A stretch of DNA of 64,000 nt from Rutidosis leptorrhynchoides (taxonomy: Eukaryota > Streptophyta > Magnoliopsida > Asterales > Asteraceae). The notes beneath the pieces were generated by a model. It was given only the letters and a program-made list of their open reading frames with translations, was not told the DNA's origin and ran no database searches. Positions within the stretch are counted from its first letter, which is position 1. Each line of letters opens with the position of its first letter. Where the stretch lies: the NCBI RefSeq assembly GCF_046630445.1, contig NC_092333.1:7351501-7415500 (forward strand), read 5' to 3'. Positions 1 through 11,729 of this stretch are shown here, one piece after another. The position numbers were made by a program, and so were the translations under genes.

Positions 1-387
1 GACGTTGATAAAAGAAAATAAAAAATTACATGTTATGATAATATCTAAACAAAATAAAAGACAGAGGATTAAATCGGCATATGCTCGTGGCAGGTAACAT
101 GTGGCTAAATATAAAATAGGTTGGTGATTAAGATAATGTGATCGGTTGAAAATAAAACATGAAAGCACTCAAAGCAGATTGACGGTGAGTAGAAGTGCAA
201 AGGGAAACAAAAAAAGGAAATAGTTTAGAGTAGGAAGGAAAAGAGTACGGCCGATTGAATTTTACGGCAATATTATTTTTTCCTTTTAGGTTTTGAGGTG
301 GTGGTTAGGATAGTTGATGGGGTGGCTTAGAGGTACCGACACGTGATGGCCGATTAGGTCTCGGATCAAACCTCCTCTCTGATACCA
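1..387. other. Left edge, probable internal part of a retroelement
   Basis: No gene is recognisable. Because a primer-binding-like site and an LTR follow at 376-532 in minus orientation, this stretch should be the start of that element's internal region, which continues off the left edge. No gag or pol motif is visible, so the element may be non-coding here. Confidence 0.35.
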
Positions 388-532
388 TGTTATACAATAG
401 AATTCCCCATAACAATCACTTTATTATCATTCAATATTTATAGAGTACAGAAACCCTAACATTACATAGAAGCTCTAGTAGACTGTAAGCCCATAATACA
501 TATTGAACTCGGGCCAAATATATTGGCTAACA
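388..532 (-). mobile_element. 5' LTR of a short-LTR (Copia/TRIM-like) element
   Basis: This is a 145 bp TG...CA segment. On the minus strand it starts TGTTAGCC and ends ATAACA, and it is followed at once (376-387) by TGGTATCAGAGA, a match to the primer-binding site complementary to initiator methionine tRNA. That arrangement defines a 5' LTR read on the minus strand, with the body of the element towards position 1 and beyond the window. The short LTR suggests a Copia-like or miniature (TRIM) element. No second LTR is visible, so age cannot be estimated. Confidence 0.65.
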
Positions 533-1550
533 ATTTTCAATTGGTATTAGATCAAAATAAAAAAGCTCTAAACGATCCACGAGCTACAATTCATGTTCAT
601 ACAACTTTAATTGATCGAAGTTGTCCAGAAATTTGTTCGAAAGCTACAATAACCTTCAAGAATCCAAAAATCAATTTCTACAATTAAACCCGCAATTGAT
701 TTTTCAAACACCGACGATAACTAGATCAAGTTTATAAGCACGAAATTGATCAAAATTTGAAGATCTTCGTCTGAACATATAAATGAAGGATGTGCAGGTC
801 TTTGATCGATTTAGAACAATTAAACGAATTATGGAAAAAGAGAAGTGTTCCTGATGTTAAACTGTGCACGAAGTTTCGAGCCCTAATTAAATTGTTTGGT
901 TTGTCAATTTCTTGATGAAAGTTTTGGAGCAAAAAGAACATAAAATCAAATTGATCGCTTATGTTAATCTCAGTGTATGAATTTGACTGACGAAGGTTTA
1001 GTGTATGATTCTAAGCGTTTTTCAAGAAGGAAACACAATTTGACCGTACATGAATCTAGAGTTAAATTTTTTTAACTCATTAATGGCGGTTTATGTGATT
1101 TTGAATTCCAATGGATTTAAGTGTGTATGATCACTTGAAAATGATTCATAATCGTTCTAAGAAAACACAGAAACATGTTTGAACCTAGAATCTTTTAATT
1201 GATGTTTGAATGTTCGCTGAAGAGTTCATCGTTGCTGGAAAAGTTTGTTAGAACCATCAAACTTGCATAGTCGTATAACTTTGAAACTGTACAAGTTGTC
1301 CGTATAACTTCATCCACAGTGTAATAATTGATGTAAGATATTTACCGAAGAAATTAAGTACCGAATAAATTTCATACCGTATAATTTGTTCACTTGTTAT
1401 AATTACCGTGGAACTCATACCGGAAAAGTATAATACCGTGTAAGTTTAGAAGTGGAAGAAATTGCAAGTCTGGTTCGTTCGATTTTTTTTGTGACGAGGA
1501 AGACAAGTTGTAAAATGGTCTAAAACGAATTAAACTGCTTAGTATTTCAG
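533..1550. other. Unassigned AT-rich intergenic DNA
   Basis: I see no gene. A second primer-binding-like string, TTGGTATTAGATC at about 541-553, follows the LTR in the opposite direction. It suggests that the LTR was inserted next to, or into, another old retroelement leader. The rest has no motif I can name. Confidence 0.3.
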
Positions 1551-1554
1551 ATAT

Positions 1555-1640
1555 TAACGATTGGCTTGGTGGTTTATGGTGTTGTTTAGTGTACACGAGG
1601 TACATGGTTCGAATCCTAGAATTTTTTTGACCAACTTGTG
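1555..1640 (+). mobile_element. tRNA-derived SINE head
   Basis: A box A-like string (GGCTTGGTGGTTTA, about 1563-1576) is followed some 30 bp later by a near-perfect box B, GGTTCGAATCC (1606-1616). This is the internal RNA polymerase III promoter pattern of a tRNA-derived SINE. It does not fold as an intact tRNA as far as I can judge by eye. A second tRNA-like head lies 90 bp downstream on the same strand. The end of the SINE is not defined. Confidence 0.5.
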
Positions 1641-1699
1641 ATCTTGTAGCAGACAAAAACTCAATCAACCCATTAAATTTTGCAGCTAACTTTGTACCC

Positions 1700-1990
1700 G
1701 CACTTGTGGCCAAGTGGTATGGCTAATACTTTGTGTATTGGATGAGGGTGGGAGGTCTCAAGTTCGAGTCCCTCTCTTAAAACATTTCATGGTATTTACC
1801 CGGTTATGGATTGACCCCAGAGTGGTTTTACCGACCCGCATTTCGGGAATTCGGCTCGCTTCGCCTGCCTTTGGGATGGATCAGGATCGGGTATCTATAA
1901 CGCGGTTCGAGTTTCCACCCGAAAGCACGTACGTGCGTGAAAATTGATTGGGGGTGGTTTTCTATTCCCTTAAGTGATTCTAAATACTTG
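1700..1990 (+). mobile_element. tRNA-derived SINE with body
   Basis: Box A-like TGGCCAAGTGGTATGG (1707-1722) and box B GTTCGAGTCCC (1762-1772) are spaced as in a tRNA. They are followed by a body unusually GC-rich for the surroundings (about 1800-1960), containing a short ACGTACGTGCGT palindrome. A tRNA head followed by an unrelated body is the classic layout of a plant SINE. No clear poly(A) tail or target duplication is defined, so the right edge is approximate. The 77-residue reading frame over it is not a gene. Confidence 0.55.
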
Positions 1991-2617
1991 TCTTTCAAAG
2001 AAATTTTTTGCAAGCAACTCTGAACCAAGCCCAATTATTATTGTACAAGAATCAATCTGTTAAGACCATCTATCTAAGCCCACTTCTCAATCGTTTCTTC
2101 AAGACCCATTTTATCATTTCTCAATCTAAGGCCTATTTAATTGAAGCTTTTTTTTTTTTTTTTTTTTAGTCAATTAGTTCAATTGAATTTTGTTAATAAT
2201 TGTTAGAAAAAGAACCTATATGATAATAAGTTTAACAAATTGTTAACCTAAGGGCCTTTGGCATAAGGTTTGATAAGTTTAGATGATTTGTTTTAAGTTG
2301 ACAAAGTTTTACCAGAATTAACCTAGTTTTACTCGATTTGATCCGTTGACTTTAATTTTGATCAAAAGTCAACCCCCTTACCAAAAAGCCAACTTTTTTT
2401 ACCAATATTTCTGGATTTTATAGATTTTCTGGATTTACAGGTTTTATCAGGTTTTCATGGAAAACTTGATACATTTACCCAGATGACTCCAAAAGTCAAT
2501 TTTTGACCGATACTTGATATTTTTCCGTATTTTTGATATTTCTTGTATTTATTAGAGTTTGCAGGTTTGTCAAATTTGTTAGGATAACTAGAACTGATAT
2601 ATAGAATGTATAATATA

Positions 2618-2659
<42 letters not shown>

Positions 2660-2821
2660 GAACAATAACGATGTCATTTCCGATAGATATATAGATAATT
2701 TGATATTTGATAGGGTAATTAGAGGGGACATAAAAAGAAACAAAAGATTGACTTGAAAACTGCACACCATATTTGAAATCTATATAGATTCTAGATGTAG
2801 AATAGTACTAAAGAAGAGAAA
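1991..2821. other. Intergenic DNA and upstream region of BAHD gene 1
   Basis: The stretch holds a run of about 20 T at 2149-2168 and an uninterrupted run of nearly 40 A at 2620-2657, roughly 165 bp before the BAHD1 start codon. Both are probably retroposon tails or slippage tracts. A TATATAG string at 2781-2787 lies only about 40 bp before the start codon and is a weak TATA-box candidate. No other gene is seen. Confidence 0.4.
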
Positions 2822-4237
2822 ATGCAATTAGCTACCTCCACCCACATGTTGACCGTACTTGAAAACTGCCGGATATCTCCACCACCGGCCACCGTAGGAA
2901 ACCGATCACTGCCACTCACTTTCTTGGACATAATATGGCTACTTCACTTTCCGATCAACCAGCTTTTCTTCTACGAGTTTCATCACTCTAAAACACATTT
3001 CATTGAAACAATAATTCCTAACCTTAAACACTCATTATCCATCACTCTCCAACACTTTTTCCCATTCGCAGGCAACTTAATTGTGTACCCTAATTCAACT
3101 CCATCAAGTAATTCAAGAACACCCGAAATTCGTTACGTTGAAGGTGATTCTGTTAAGCTTACGTTTGCAGAATGTAATCTCGATTTCGACGATCTAGTAG
3201 GAAACCATCCCCGATCATGCGACAAGTTCTATCCACTTGTACCTGTACTAGGTCATTTCGTAAAAGAATCTGACTTTATAACCGTTCCTCTTTTCGCAGT
3301 TCAGGTGACGGTTTTTGAGAATTCGGGTATCTCGATTGGGATTACGAATCATCATGTGCTTTGTGATGCAAGTACCAAGTTCGATTTCCTAAAGACGTGG
3401 GCTTCAATTGCTAGATACGGGACACATGAGATACTCTCAGCTAGCGGGCATTTACCGTTTTACGATAGAGTAATAGAATACCCCGACCATTTAGACAGAC
3501 TGTTTATGAGCCAACCCGGGGTTGATACTCTGAATCATGCAGAGTATCAACCCCGTCATCTTATTGGCCCGAGCTGTAAAATTCGGGCCACATTCATCTT
3601 GACCAAAGAAAAAATCAATCTGGTCAAGAAATCAGTATCGACGCAACTACCAACACTAGATTACGTATCAACTTTTTCGGTAGCGTGTGCGTACACATGG
3701 TGTTGCATTGCAAGGTCACGAGCCGAAATTGAAGGGAGTAAAACAGAAGATGAGTTTGAGCGTTTTGTATGCGTTGCGAATTTCAGGAGTCGAATGAATC
3801 CACCACTTCCGCAAACCTACTTTGGAAACTGCGTGGGGCCATGTGTCGCGATTGCAAAGAGCATCTTGTTATCAGGAAAAGACGGATTTCTTACTGCTGT
3901 TAAGTCACTAGGAGAGGCTATAAGTGAAACAGTAAAGAACAAATATGGAGTGGTTGAAAATGCAGAATTATGGTTCGACATGCTATTTAAATTGCCAGCA
4001 AAGATACCGATGAAGATTGGCGTTGCTGGAACCCCAAAGGTGAAGATTTATGATATTGATTTTGGATGGGGTAAGCCGAAAAAGTATGAGACTGTATCGA
4101 TAGATTGCAATGGTTCGATTTCGGTTAACGCGTGCAAAGAATCGCCAGAAGATCTTGAAATTGGTTTGTCCCTTTCGGCTAAACAAATGGATGCGTTTAC
4201 TGCTATCTTTAACCAAGGCTTGGTATCATTGATTTAA
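2822..4237 (+). CDS. BAHD acyltransferase 1 (anthocyanin/flavonoid acyl-CoA acyltransferase type)
   Basis: The frame encodes an intronless 471-residue protein of the BAHD family, soluble enzymes that move an acyl group from acyl-CoA to a hydroxyl or amine acceptor. Both family hallmarks are present: catalytic HxxxD as HVLCD (residues 178-182) and DFGWG (413-417), the structural motif near the C-terminus. YFGNC (333-337) is typical of the clade that malonylates or hydroxycinnamoylates anthocyanin and flavonoid glycosides. Length (about 450 expected) and lack of introns fit that clade. There is no signal peptide or membrane segment, so a cytosolic enzyme is expected. The start is the first ATG and precedes the usual N-terminal block (VLENCRISPPPATVG). 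A second copy lies 8.6 kb downstream on the same strand. The acyl donor and acceptor cannot be read from sequence; coumaroyl- or malonyl-CoA with a flavonoid glucoside is the family-based guess. Confidence 0.93.
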   Translation: MQLATSTHMLTVLENCRISPPPATVGNRSLPLTFLDIIWLLHFPINQLFFYEFHHSKTHFIETIIPNLKHSLSITLQHFFPFAGNLIVYPNSTPSSNSRTPEIRYVEGDSVKLTFAECNLDFDDLVGNHPRSCDKFYPLVPVLGHFVKESDFITVPLFAVQVTVFENSGISIGITNHHVLCDASTKFDFLKTWASIARYGTHEILSASGHLPFYDRVIEYPDHLDRLFMSQPGVDTLNHAEYQPRHLIGPSCKIRATFILTKEKINLVKKSVSTQLPTLDYVSTFSVACAYTWCCIARSRAEIEGSKTEDEFERFVCVANFRSRMNPPLPQTYFGNCVGPCVAIAKSILLSGKDGFLTAVKSLGEAISETVKNKYGVVENAELWFDMLFKLPAKIPMKIGVAGTPKVKIYDIDFGWGKPKKYETVSIDCNGSISVNACKESPEDLEIGLSLSAKQMDAFTAIFNQGLVSLI

Positions 4238-4992
4238 CTCTGTAATACGAGTATATATTCATTCGTATGCATCTTAAAATCGGTTCATGTATGCATGACA
4301 TTTCGAAATTTGAAAATGTAGACTATATGGGCTGGCACCAGCAATAATCATGTAATTTGCATTACTTTTGTGTGTACTTGTACAGCTGTAATTATTACGT
4401 TTCGCTTACAATTTAGAAACTCCAGATATGGGAATCTTAACCCATCCATTTACGAATGGGTCAATTTAAGTTGAGTTTCAACAGATTAAATGGGTGAAAT
4501 CATAAAAATAACCTAGAAAGGAGAATAGGTCAAATGAGTCAAATGGGTTGATATTGTAGTCTCATTTGGTGCATACAATCTAGTGATCTACTAAGTGATT
4601 ATTCAGTGATCTAGATTATTAGTGGATTAATGTTCTCATTTTCATAAAAGAATCTAAATTCTGCACAAAAGTGTTTAGGATCCAACCAAATCCAACCTTG
4701 CAAGTTTTAAAATCAATGAATCAAAAGGGCACGGGTCGAAACTCTGAATACGTGCCCAATCTTCCAATTTCTCTGAGTCAATCCTACAGTTCATGATACA
4801 AGATTGTTGAGTGCAAAAATCCCATTTACTAATTGGTCATTCAGGTAATTTATTACTACTGTATATCAAAAACATAACATCAAATAATAATAAAATCAAT
4901 GAATTAAAAGGGAACGGGTCGAAAGTTACGCAACAGTGTATCTTTAAGGATATAAAACCTCCAAAAACAATTTGTTCAAGCAATTGACGGAC
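4238..4992. other. Intergenic DNA with a short direct repeat
   Basis: There is no gene. Strings such as AATGGGTCAA and CAAATGGGTTG at 4440-4560 resemble hAT-type repeats seen elsewhere in the window. A roughly 35 bp sequence containing AAAATCAATGAAT and ACGGGTCGAAA occurs at about 4708-4742 and again at 4889-4923 with few differences, so there is a local direct repeat about 180 bp apart. Confidence 0.4.
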
Positions 4993-5212
4993 CTGTATTG
5001 TCGCGGATCCTCATTTAGTGCCTTAATATATGCTTTAAAGATGGCTTCCCTGTCATCATCACTCGGATACCCTTCCATAAGTTGATCATAAACAGTCACA
5101 AACCCTAGAGCAAATACAGGATCATAACTATATGTCTTCTTATATCATAACTATACAATTAGCTGTTGCAGAACATTATTGAAGATACTGGGTATGGGAC
5201 ACTTGTGCATCT
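4993..5212 (-). pseudogene. THF1: THF1/Psb29 exon fragment (chloroplast thylakoid formation protein), decayed
   Basis: Read on the minus strand, this encodes a strong match to a central exon of THYLAKOID FORMATION 1 / Psb29, a nucleus-encoded chloroplast protein needed for thylakoid biogenesis and photosystem II dynamics. The recognisable parts are PIPSI near the upper end, then YDPVFALGFVTVYDQLMEG, PSDDDREAIFKAYIKALNED and PRQYR, ending at an exon/intron-like junction (CAATACAG then GT). Between PIPSI and YKKTY the reading has two in-frame stops and a small deletion compared with the family, so this copy is not functional. I could not find the N-terminal targeting exon or the downstream exons nearby. 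It is probably a relic of a duplicated or transposon-carried gene. Confidence is high for the family and lower for the exact edges. Confidence 0.75.
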
Positions 5213-6085
5213 ATATCTATATACGACAACCAATGTAAACATTAAGTACAAAAAACCTACCAAGAACAACTGAAGCAGCATACTTGTAGAAAGCAGTAAG
5301 AACAAAGTGTCATTAACAATAAGTTGTGAAAATATTTAGATTGGCAGTTGATTTCATTTATATTCATCTATCAGCCCCCAAAAAAATAAAAAGGAGAAAA
5401 GAAAAAGAATATATTATCCTTTTTTTCAAAATATCAAAATTGACAGAAATGAGAAAATTAATGAAGATTTGTAAGTTCTATGCCCACTAATCATTAACTC
5501 AAATCATATCACTCAAGATTGCATCATAAAAATAAAACAAAAATCGCCTACAACTTCACACATTTTCAACGAAAATTACTAGTCTCGAAAAGGGATTAAA
5601 AAAATAAACGTAAGAAACCTGAACCGGTGGACATGCTGTTAATTGATTTATCGTCAGGATCAGTATATCTCATAATCACATATTAACATCAAGAACATTA
5701 GAGTAAAACTTACTTGGATGAAGAATCGATTTGCCACTAGGATTTCATGAGTAAGCCATGATTACAACAAAAATTAATTCATATACACAAACTTACTATT
5801 ATACCCTTAATCTAATTATTATGAAGGTTCAACTTGTTAGATAAACTTAGGGATATAATTGTAAAATTTGTGCTAAAAACAAACTTACTATTATACCCTT
5901 AATCTATAATTATTATGAAGGTTCAACTTCCTAGATAAACTTAGAGATATAACTTTAAATTTTGTGCTAAAAGGTGTGTGACCTCCCATATAATGAATAT
6001 AAAAGACCAATACCCATGATTTATATTGTTATTACAGTTATTTTATCAATAATTTTCAAATATTAGTTAGGGTACATATTGTCAT
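5213..6085. other. Intergenic DNA with a local direct repeat
   Basis: No gene is recognised. A segment of about 75 bp (AAACTTACTATTATACCC ... GATATAA) occurs at about 5789-5858 and again at 5881-5952 with small differences, so a short tandem-like duplication is visible. Some of this may be intron or flank of the THF1 relic. Confidence 0.4.
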
Positions 6086-7044
6086 TTAGGCATTGTAATT
6101 TTCTCGGAGATAACACCATAATGAATATTTTGTTTGACCCGTTCTCGTTAGTTCGGAGGATTGCATCCACATCTTCGCCAAAAGCACACTTTCCGCGTCC
6201 GTCCACGCCACTTTTTTGCATCTCACTTTCTTTTTTCCTTTTCCTATCGGGTCACTTTCACCTTCGTCTTCAACTTCTTCGGGTTGAGTTTCTGGAACGG
6301 CTTTAACATCTACATCACCGGATTCGGTATCCCTTGGAATTTGTGTAGGAACTTGATTTGGGAAGATAGGTTGCCGTATTGTTAGACGAGTTTGTTGATG
6401 AGGAAAATGTTGTTGTAGAGGAAATTGTTGTCGTTGAGGATACTGAAATTGTTGATAAGGTTGAGTAACGTATTGTTGTTGGGGATGATAATTAGTGTAA
6501 GTAGGAGTAAAAATTGGTGAAGATGATGCGTATTTGGCAAATTCCATGTCTTGAGACGGGTTGGAAGATGACCCGCAAAGTGAGTTGAAACACATTTGGT
6601 TTTCAAGAAGGTTTTGAAAAAAATCATTACTTCGTTGAGCGTCGAGAACTTGCTCGTTCGGTTTGTTTTGGTTTTTTTCGATGATGATATTTTAGGCATT
6701 TTAAATTTAGTGTTGGATAAAAGTGTTGGAGTGTTGTGTTGAGTGTAGTAAAATTGTTGAATTTGTTAGAGTAAATAAAATTGTTGAAAGTGAGTTAGAT
6801 ATATAGAGTATTAAATGAGAAAAAAAACATAAATTTAACCAAACTAGCCATTTGGTTCAATTCCAACGGTCAAAAAGCATCTAAATTCAAACAAAACTCG
6901 TCTTCATTTGTTCTTACGGACGAAATCAACCAGGGCAAATTGGTTCAGGGTGGTGGAGGGCGGCCGAGGGCGGCAGGATTGCCATCGGCGCCCTGGGATG
7001 CATTTGTAGAAGACACTTCCCAGCACTGACCGGTAGGAGTGGGC
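6086..7044 (-). mobile_element. PIF/Harbinger element fragment with part of ORF1 (MYB/SANT-like)
   Basis: The minus strand encodes the N-terminal part of a Harbinger-type ORF1 protein: a Gln/Pro-rich region, an acidic patch, a basic GKGKKK segment and the start of a trihelix/SANT-like domain (VAWTDAESVLLAKMWMQSS). The similarity stops at 6086, inside that domain, so the rest of the element is missing. The first codons lie in another frame (6595-6710), so the gene is also frameshifted. The upper end at 7044 resembles the left end of the 14365-15413 element (shared GGTCAGTGCT- and GCCCTCGGCCGCCCTC-like strings) and is followed by TTA, the usual Harbinger target. In this superfamily ORF1 is the DNA-binding partner of the transposase. 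No transposase is present. Confidence 0.7.
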
Positions 7045-7831
7045 TTAAAAACATAATGAAATAATCGATTACCTTATAGCCATCATATCTGTAATTGAAT
7101 AGAACACCGTAGATATTATGCATCACATTAATGAATATTTATAGACTATAACTACAATTCTAATCACCTACCTAAACCCAAATGGACTGAACCCATATGT
7201 ACAATTGGACTAGACCTATACTAACAGTTTAATACTCCCCTGCAGTTTGAGCGGGATGAGATTACAAACGCTCAAAATGGTAAATACATAATATAATATA
7301 AACCTTATGCACATAACTAATAAAACTAAAAAAATATAGCCCATAGTCTTCATGCTCGAGCTTGTAATCTTCATAATTGACCTTGGTACTCGGCTAAAAG
7401 TCTACTCTTCTGTTTTTTTTTTTTTTTTTTTTTTTTTTAAATAGAATGAGAAAGATTAGCTAGCGGGAAAGGAAACAATAAATTTAGATTTAGAAGTTTT
7501 GGTAGAAAGGAATTTTCTAGAGATAAAATAAAGATTATAGAAGAGAGATTTGAAAAGATTTAAGAACAATATGAAAACGGAACCGATTTGGGAAGATATC
7601 GAAAAAAAGAAATAAATAGAAGAGAATTAAAATAAGAATAATGAGAAAAGAAATTGAACATTCGCGGACGGGGAGCGCGAAAAGGAGGGTAAGAAAACTG
7701 GCAGCAGACTGTTGGGCGGCGGCGGCGGCAAACCGTTCGGTGGCGACGAAAAGAAGAAAGAAGATATTGGCTCAACCTGAGCATCTGATATCATGTAATT
7801 GAACAGAACCCAGTAGTTATTATGTATCACA

Positions 7832-10800
7832 TTTATTTATATTTATTTATATTTATAAACATACTTAACCCCGTAAAAAAATCCCACTCCCATAGACCAA
7901 CACCGCTACAACATAACACATTAAAACAGTACCCTCCCTTTCTCCCCTTCCACTCACTTCTGGCGGCTTCTTGCACAAAATCGTCTGGAAAAAAAAATAC
8001 CATCATCTTCGCCTGACCATTATTGATGACAAAAAAAAACCCTTCACACCACCGCCATCCTCAACCTCTGGCAACCGTTATTTAAAGCCGCGAACCAGTG
8101 GTGCGAGTTTCCCTTATTACTCTAAATCGATTGAAGTTTTATGCGAAAATTAGGGTTCCAGTCGATTAATTAAGGTTTGCGGCAGTTAAACTCAAATCGT
8201 TAGCATGGCTGTTGTAACCACACTCACCGTCGTCAGTGCAATCTCCGTCATTCCAATCGGGTCACGGTATTAGTTCTATAGCATTTTTGCTAAATTGTTG
8301 TTTTTTACTCATGTTTGCAGAGTGTGTTTTTTTTTTTTTTCGTTTTCATGGAATGTTATATCTTTCAGTTTGACCTACGGATTTTGGTTTCTTGCATTTT
8401 GCGATACTGCAATATTACTGCCACTACATTTTGTGTTGTTTATTATTGAGAGTTTTGGATAAGTTATTATAATTAACCTGAGTAAAATTTGTAGAAATTG
8501 GTTGGCCAGGATAAGAAGTTCAGACATTTTGAGAGTCATATTGTTAAATTTAGGGAGTTAATCGATTAAAAAGACTTGATGAGGCATAAATTGTTGTTTA
8601 TGTTTATTGTAGAGTACTTGGAATGTGGGAAGAACCTTATTGCATTTTAAACGTTTGGGCGTGTTCGACCCATTTGACCATATGTAACCCTTTTCAACCA
8701 TTTTATTTAACTCCTTTTTGTTACTTTCCCAAACATTACATCTTATATCGATATGACCTTCTTTCACTATCATCATCCATAACTTCATTCTGATTCTTTA
8801 AACTGTCAAACTTATTGGATGTGACCATCTACTCATTCTTCTTTTGGTTATCAAAATTACTGAGCTTTAATTCAACCTACACATTATCACCTAATTTCTG
8901 ATCAAAATGATCATCAACAACCAGAATAGACTTCTTGAAACCTTCACCCTAATCAAGTGTCTCTTATTCGTGTTAGAGTTATTAACAGGCCCATTAGCAT
9001 TTTGTTTCACATGTCTCATGCTACCAGCACCACTAACATGAGGCTATCTGACATATGAATGTGGATGAAATGATATATAATACTCACAGTTTGCATACAT
9101 ATACCCAAATTACTAACATTTCCTTCCAAACTTATTAGAATTGACTAAGTTTTTAATGTGTTCACTATGTGTGTATATATATTGTTTGAAATGATTCATT
9201 TAATTCATATTTAATACACGAATCGTTATTAATTTGATAAATTTTTCAGAAATGAGAAAATGATAAACTCGATTCTTTGATGTGATGTGACAAACGAGTT
9301 AAAACGAAATTCTTTTTGTTATTTCCATTTTTGGAGTAATATATTAGATTATTTCTTAAGATAAACTTTAGGGGTAGAAGTTTTGGCATATTATTTGCTC
9401 GCATTTTTAGTCTTGCAGATTTGGATGACATGGGATTGTGTTATTTGTAAACTCATCAAAAGTTGATTTGGCAAAGCTTAAAATGGTCATGGTGGAAAGT
9501 ACAAGGTAAATCAATCTACTATTTTATCTTCCCACAATCTCACTTATATTACCTCTTTTGTTCATTTGTTTGATCCCAGAATGTGTGTAGTCAATATTGC
9601 ATATGAAGTAAACTGTATGAATTTGAATTATTTGAAGGGAGTCCATATTAGTATATTACCTACTTTCAATTTTGCATATTTCACTCAGGCTCAGGGTTCT
9701 CATCATAGGTTTATTACATAAATGATGAACCAGTGAGAACATTGAGTTAATGACAGTTTGATGGAACCATGAGCACTGCTTATATTTTTATGTTAAAGTA
9801 TGATGACATCATATATTGTGATTTTTTATATTGAAGCAAGCAAGGCCGACTTCACTGTATGTGTGTGTGCATTTTTAGACTAATTATTTGTTGGGATTTG
9901 AAGATTCTTTATAGTAGGATAGAGCCCTTTTGAAGTTTGTAGTTATAAATTTTTACTTGATGTTTCCTACTTTATTGAATTAGTGATACCATCACTATCT
10001 TAACTTTGATTTGATTTAGCAGCTAAATAATTTTCTTATCGTTGCAAATTGAGTTATGTTCTACTGTCAATGGATATCATCTAAAAATTCTAAAAAAGCG
10101 TTGTGCACTTGATCTCTCTTAACATTTCCATCATGTCCCCTGCTACTTTTTCCGGTTCAAAATTTATATTTTGGGTAATGATGACTTTTGGATATGTTTA
10201 ACATAGGTTGTGGTGATACATGATACTGTTGAAAATGTATTTTTTTAGTACACTAGAAGTATTTAATCAAGATGCCATACATGAAAAACTGCCATTTGAG
10301 AACTACGATAGGTGGTTAATAACTACTATATTGTCAAGCGACTTACATTAGCCAGCCTCTACAGCTTATAAACTACATAAAATTTGGAAGATGATCTTCT
10401 TTATTGACTAAGTCCAATGTTTAGGTTGCAAACATTTGAAATATACCGAGTTGTTTATAATCTATCGTAAATTGTGTAGAACTGTGATATCTGATTTAGT
10501 TCAATAAACTTTGAAGTCGAGTAGTAATATGGACCCATTTGCTATGAAGGTTGTGTTATAAATTGCGTAGAAACCATGATATCTGATTTATTTCAAATGA
10601 AAAATACCACTTTAGATCATTTGTCATGTGTTACTTGCTATGTTGTGTTATACAAGGTTGTGGTTTCAAATCTTGCCAGAGCGACAAAGAAGGTGATAGA
10701 GAAGATGAACGGATCTACATGTTAATGATATTAGAGAAGGCTAGATGAAGGGTAAGACTACAAGTGATACTTTACGCTTCTTAAAATTATTTGTTTCACT

Positions 10801-11729
10801 TTATTTATGATTTTTCTATTTTATTGTTCATGGAATTTTATTTTTAAATTCAAACCCTTCTTTAGCAAAATCACATCGGGGACTATTGACCACTAAAATC
10901 GGGTGAAGATTTGAGGTACAAATTATGTCTACAGGTGACAAAACTGAAATCATCATCTATTATAGGCGTTTTCGTTTTCAAATCATAGGGTTTCATCGGG
11001 TTTAAATGCTATGATTTCATCAGTTTGCGGAAGTTCGCGATGGTTTGAAAGTTTAGGGCTTCATCACTTTGCAAAGGTATGTTTTTACTATCTTTTTTAA
11101 GATATTTTTTGGCTTGGAGGATATGCTATTGTTGCGTCTTAAGCTATTGATAAGGGTAAGTTGGTATGAATATTTATAAGTGAAAGTAGACGTGATTTAT
11201 AATTGAATGAGAGCGGGGATGTTTGGATAAGTTTACTAAGATGGCTTATGGCTTCAGCTTATAGTTAGACAACATGCAATCATTTTGATGGCATGGCTTC
11301 TTTTTTATTGTGGGTCTGCCGTACTTCGATTTTTTTGGTTGGTTGATAAAAGGTGATTTTATTCATTAGATATAGCAACTAATGATATTGCCTAAAGGAG
11401 TGGGCTTGGCATGGTGGATGTTGGCTTAGTTGCTAATGGTTAGGTTACAATTTGTGATAGTTGTCAACAAGTCTGTATGGCGACAATTGTTATAATGTAT
11501 GTGATATCTTCCTTGAAAGTTGTAATTAATTTACTCTTTATATGAATTGCTCCCATTCTTAACGTTTCGTAGCACTAAATAGACAGTCTGTGTTTTTTTT
11601 TCTTCCATTTTTTGCTTCTCTATTTATTGTTGAATTTCTTACAAATATATACTGACAAGAAGATTTTACAGTTTCAGCCACCGAATATTGCAGCGTTTAC
11701 GCCGCAACGCGCGGGCCTCACATATCTAG
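7832..11729 (+). mobile_element. Helitron-like insertion with a canonical 3' end
   Basis: The right end has the hallmarks of a Helitron 3' terminus: a GC-rich short hairpin (GCCGCAACGCGCGGGC, 11701-11716) about 10 bp before CTAG (11726-11729), followed by a host T. The left edge is set by where the interrupted LTR resumes, which implies insertion between A and T (CACA/TTAATG), the usual Helitron target. The expected TC at the 5' end is not seen; the sequence there is TTTATTTATATTTA, so the 5' end may be altered. No Rep/helicase gene is visible, so it is non-autonomous. Inside, at 8205-8273, lies an exon-like start (listed separately). The remaining 3.4 kb is AT-rich with no gene I recognise. 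Confidence 0.68.
8205..8273 (+). pseudogene. Possible captured first exon (short N-terminal peptide)
   Basis: An ATG in good context opens a 22-residue peptide, MAVVTTLTVVSAISVIPIGS..., and the frame stops soon after a GGTATT splice-donor-like string (8265-8270). The preceding 100 bp is a CT- and C-rich leader unlike the AT-rich surroundings. The peptide is hydroxylated and small-residue rich, as at the start of a plastid transit peptide. Helitrons often carry host gene pieces, so this may be a captured 5' UTR plus first exon. I do not recognise the parent gene. Confidence 0.3.

Noticed and set aside
1562-1772. Genuine tRNA genes at the box A/box B pairs
   Set aside because: Only the promoter boxes are tRNA-like; I could not see a proper acceptor stem or anticodon arm, and the layout with a body fits SINEs better.
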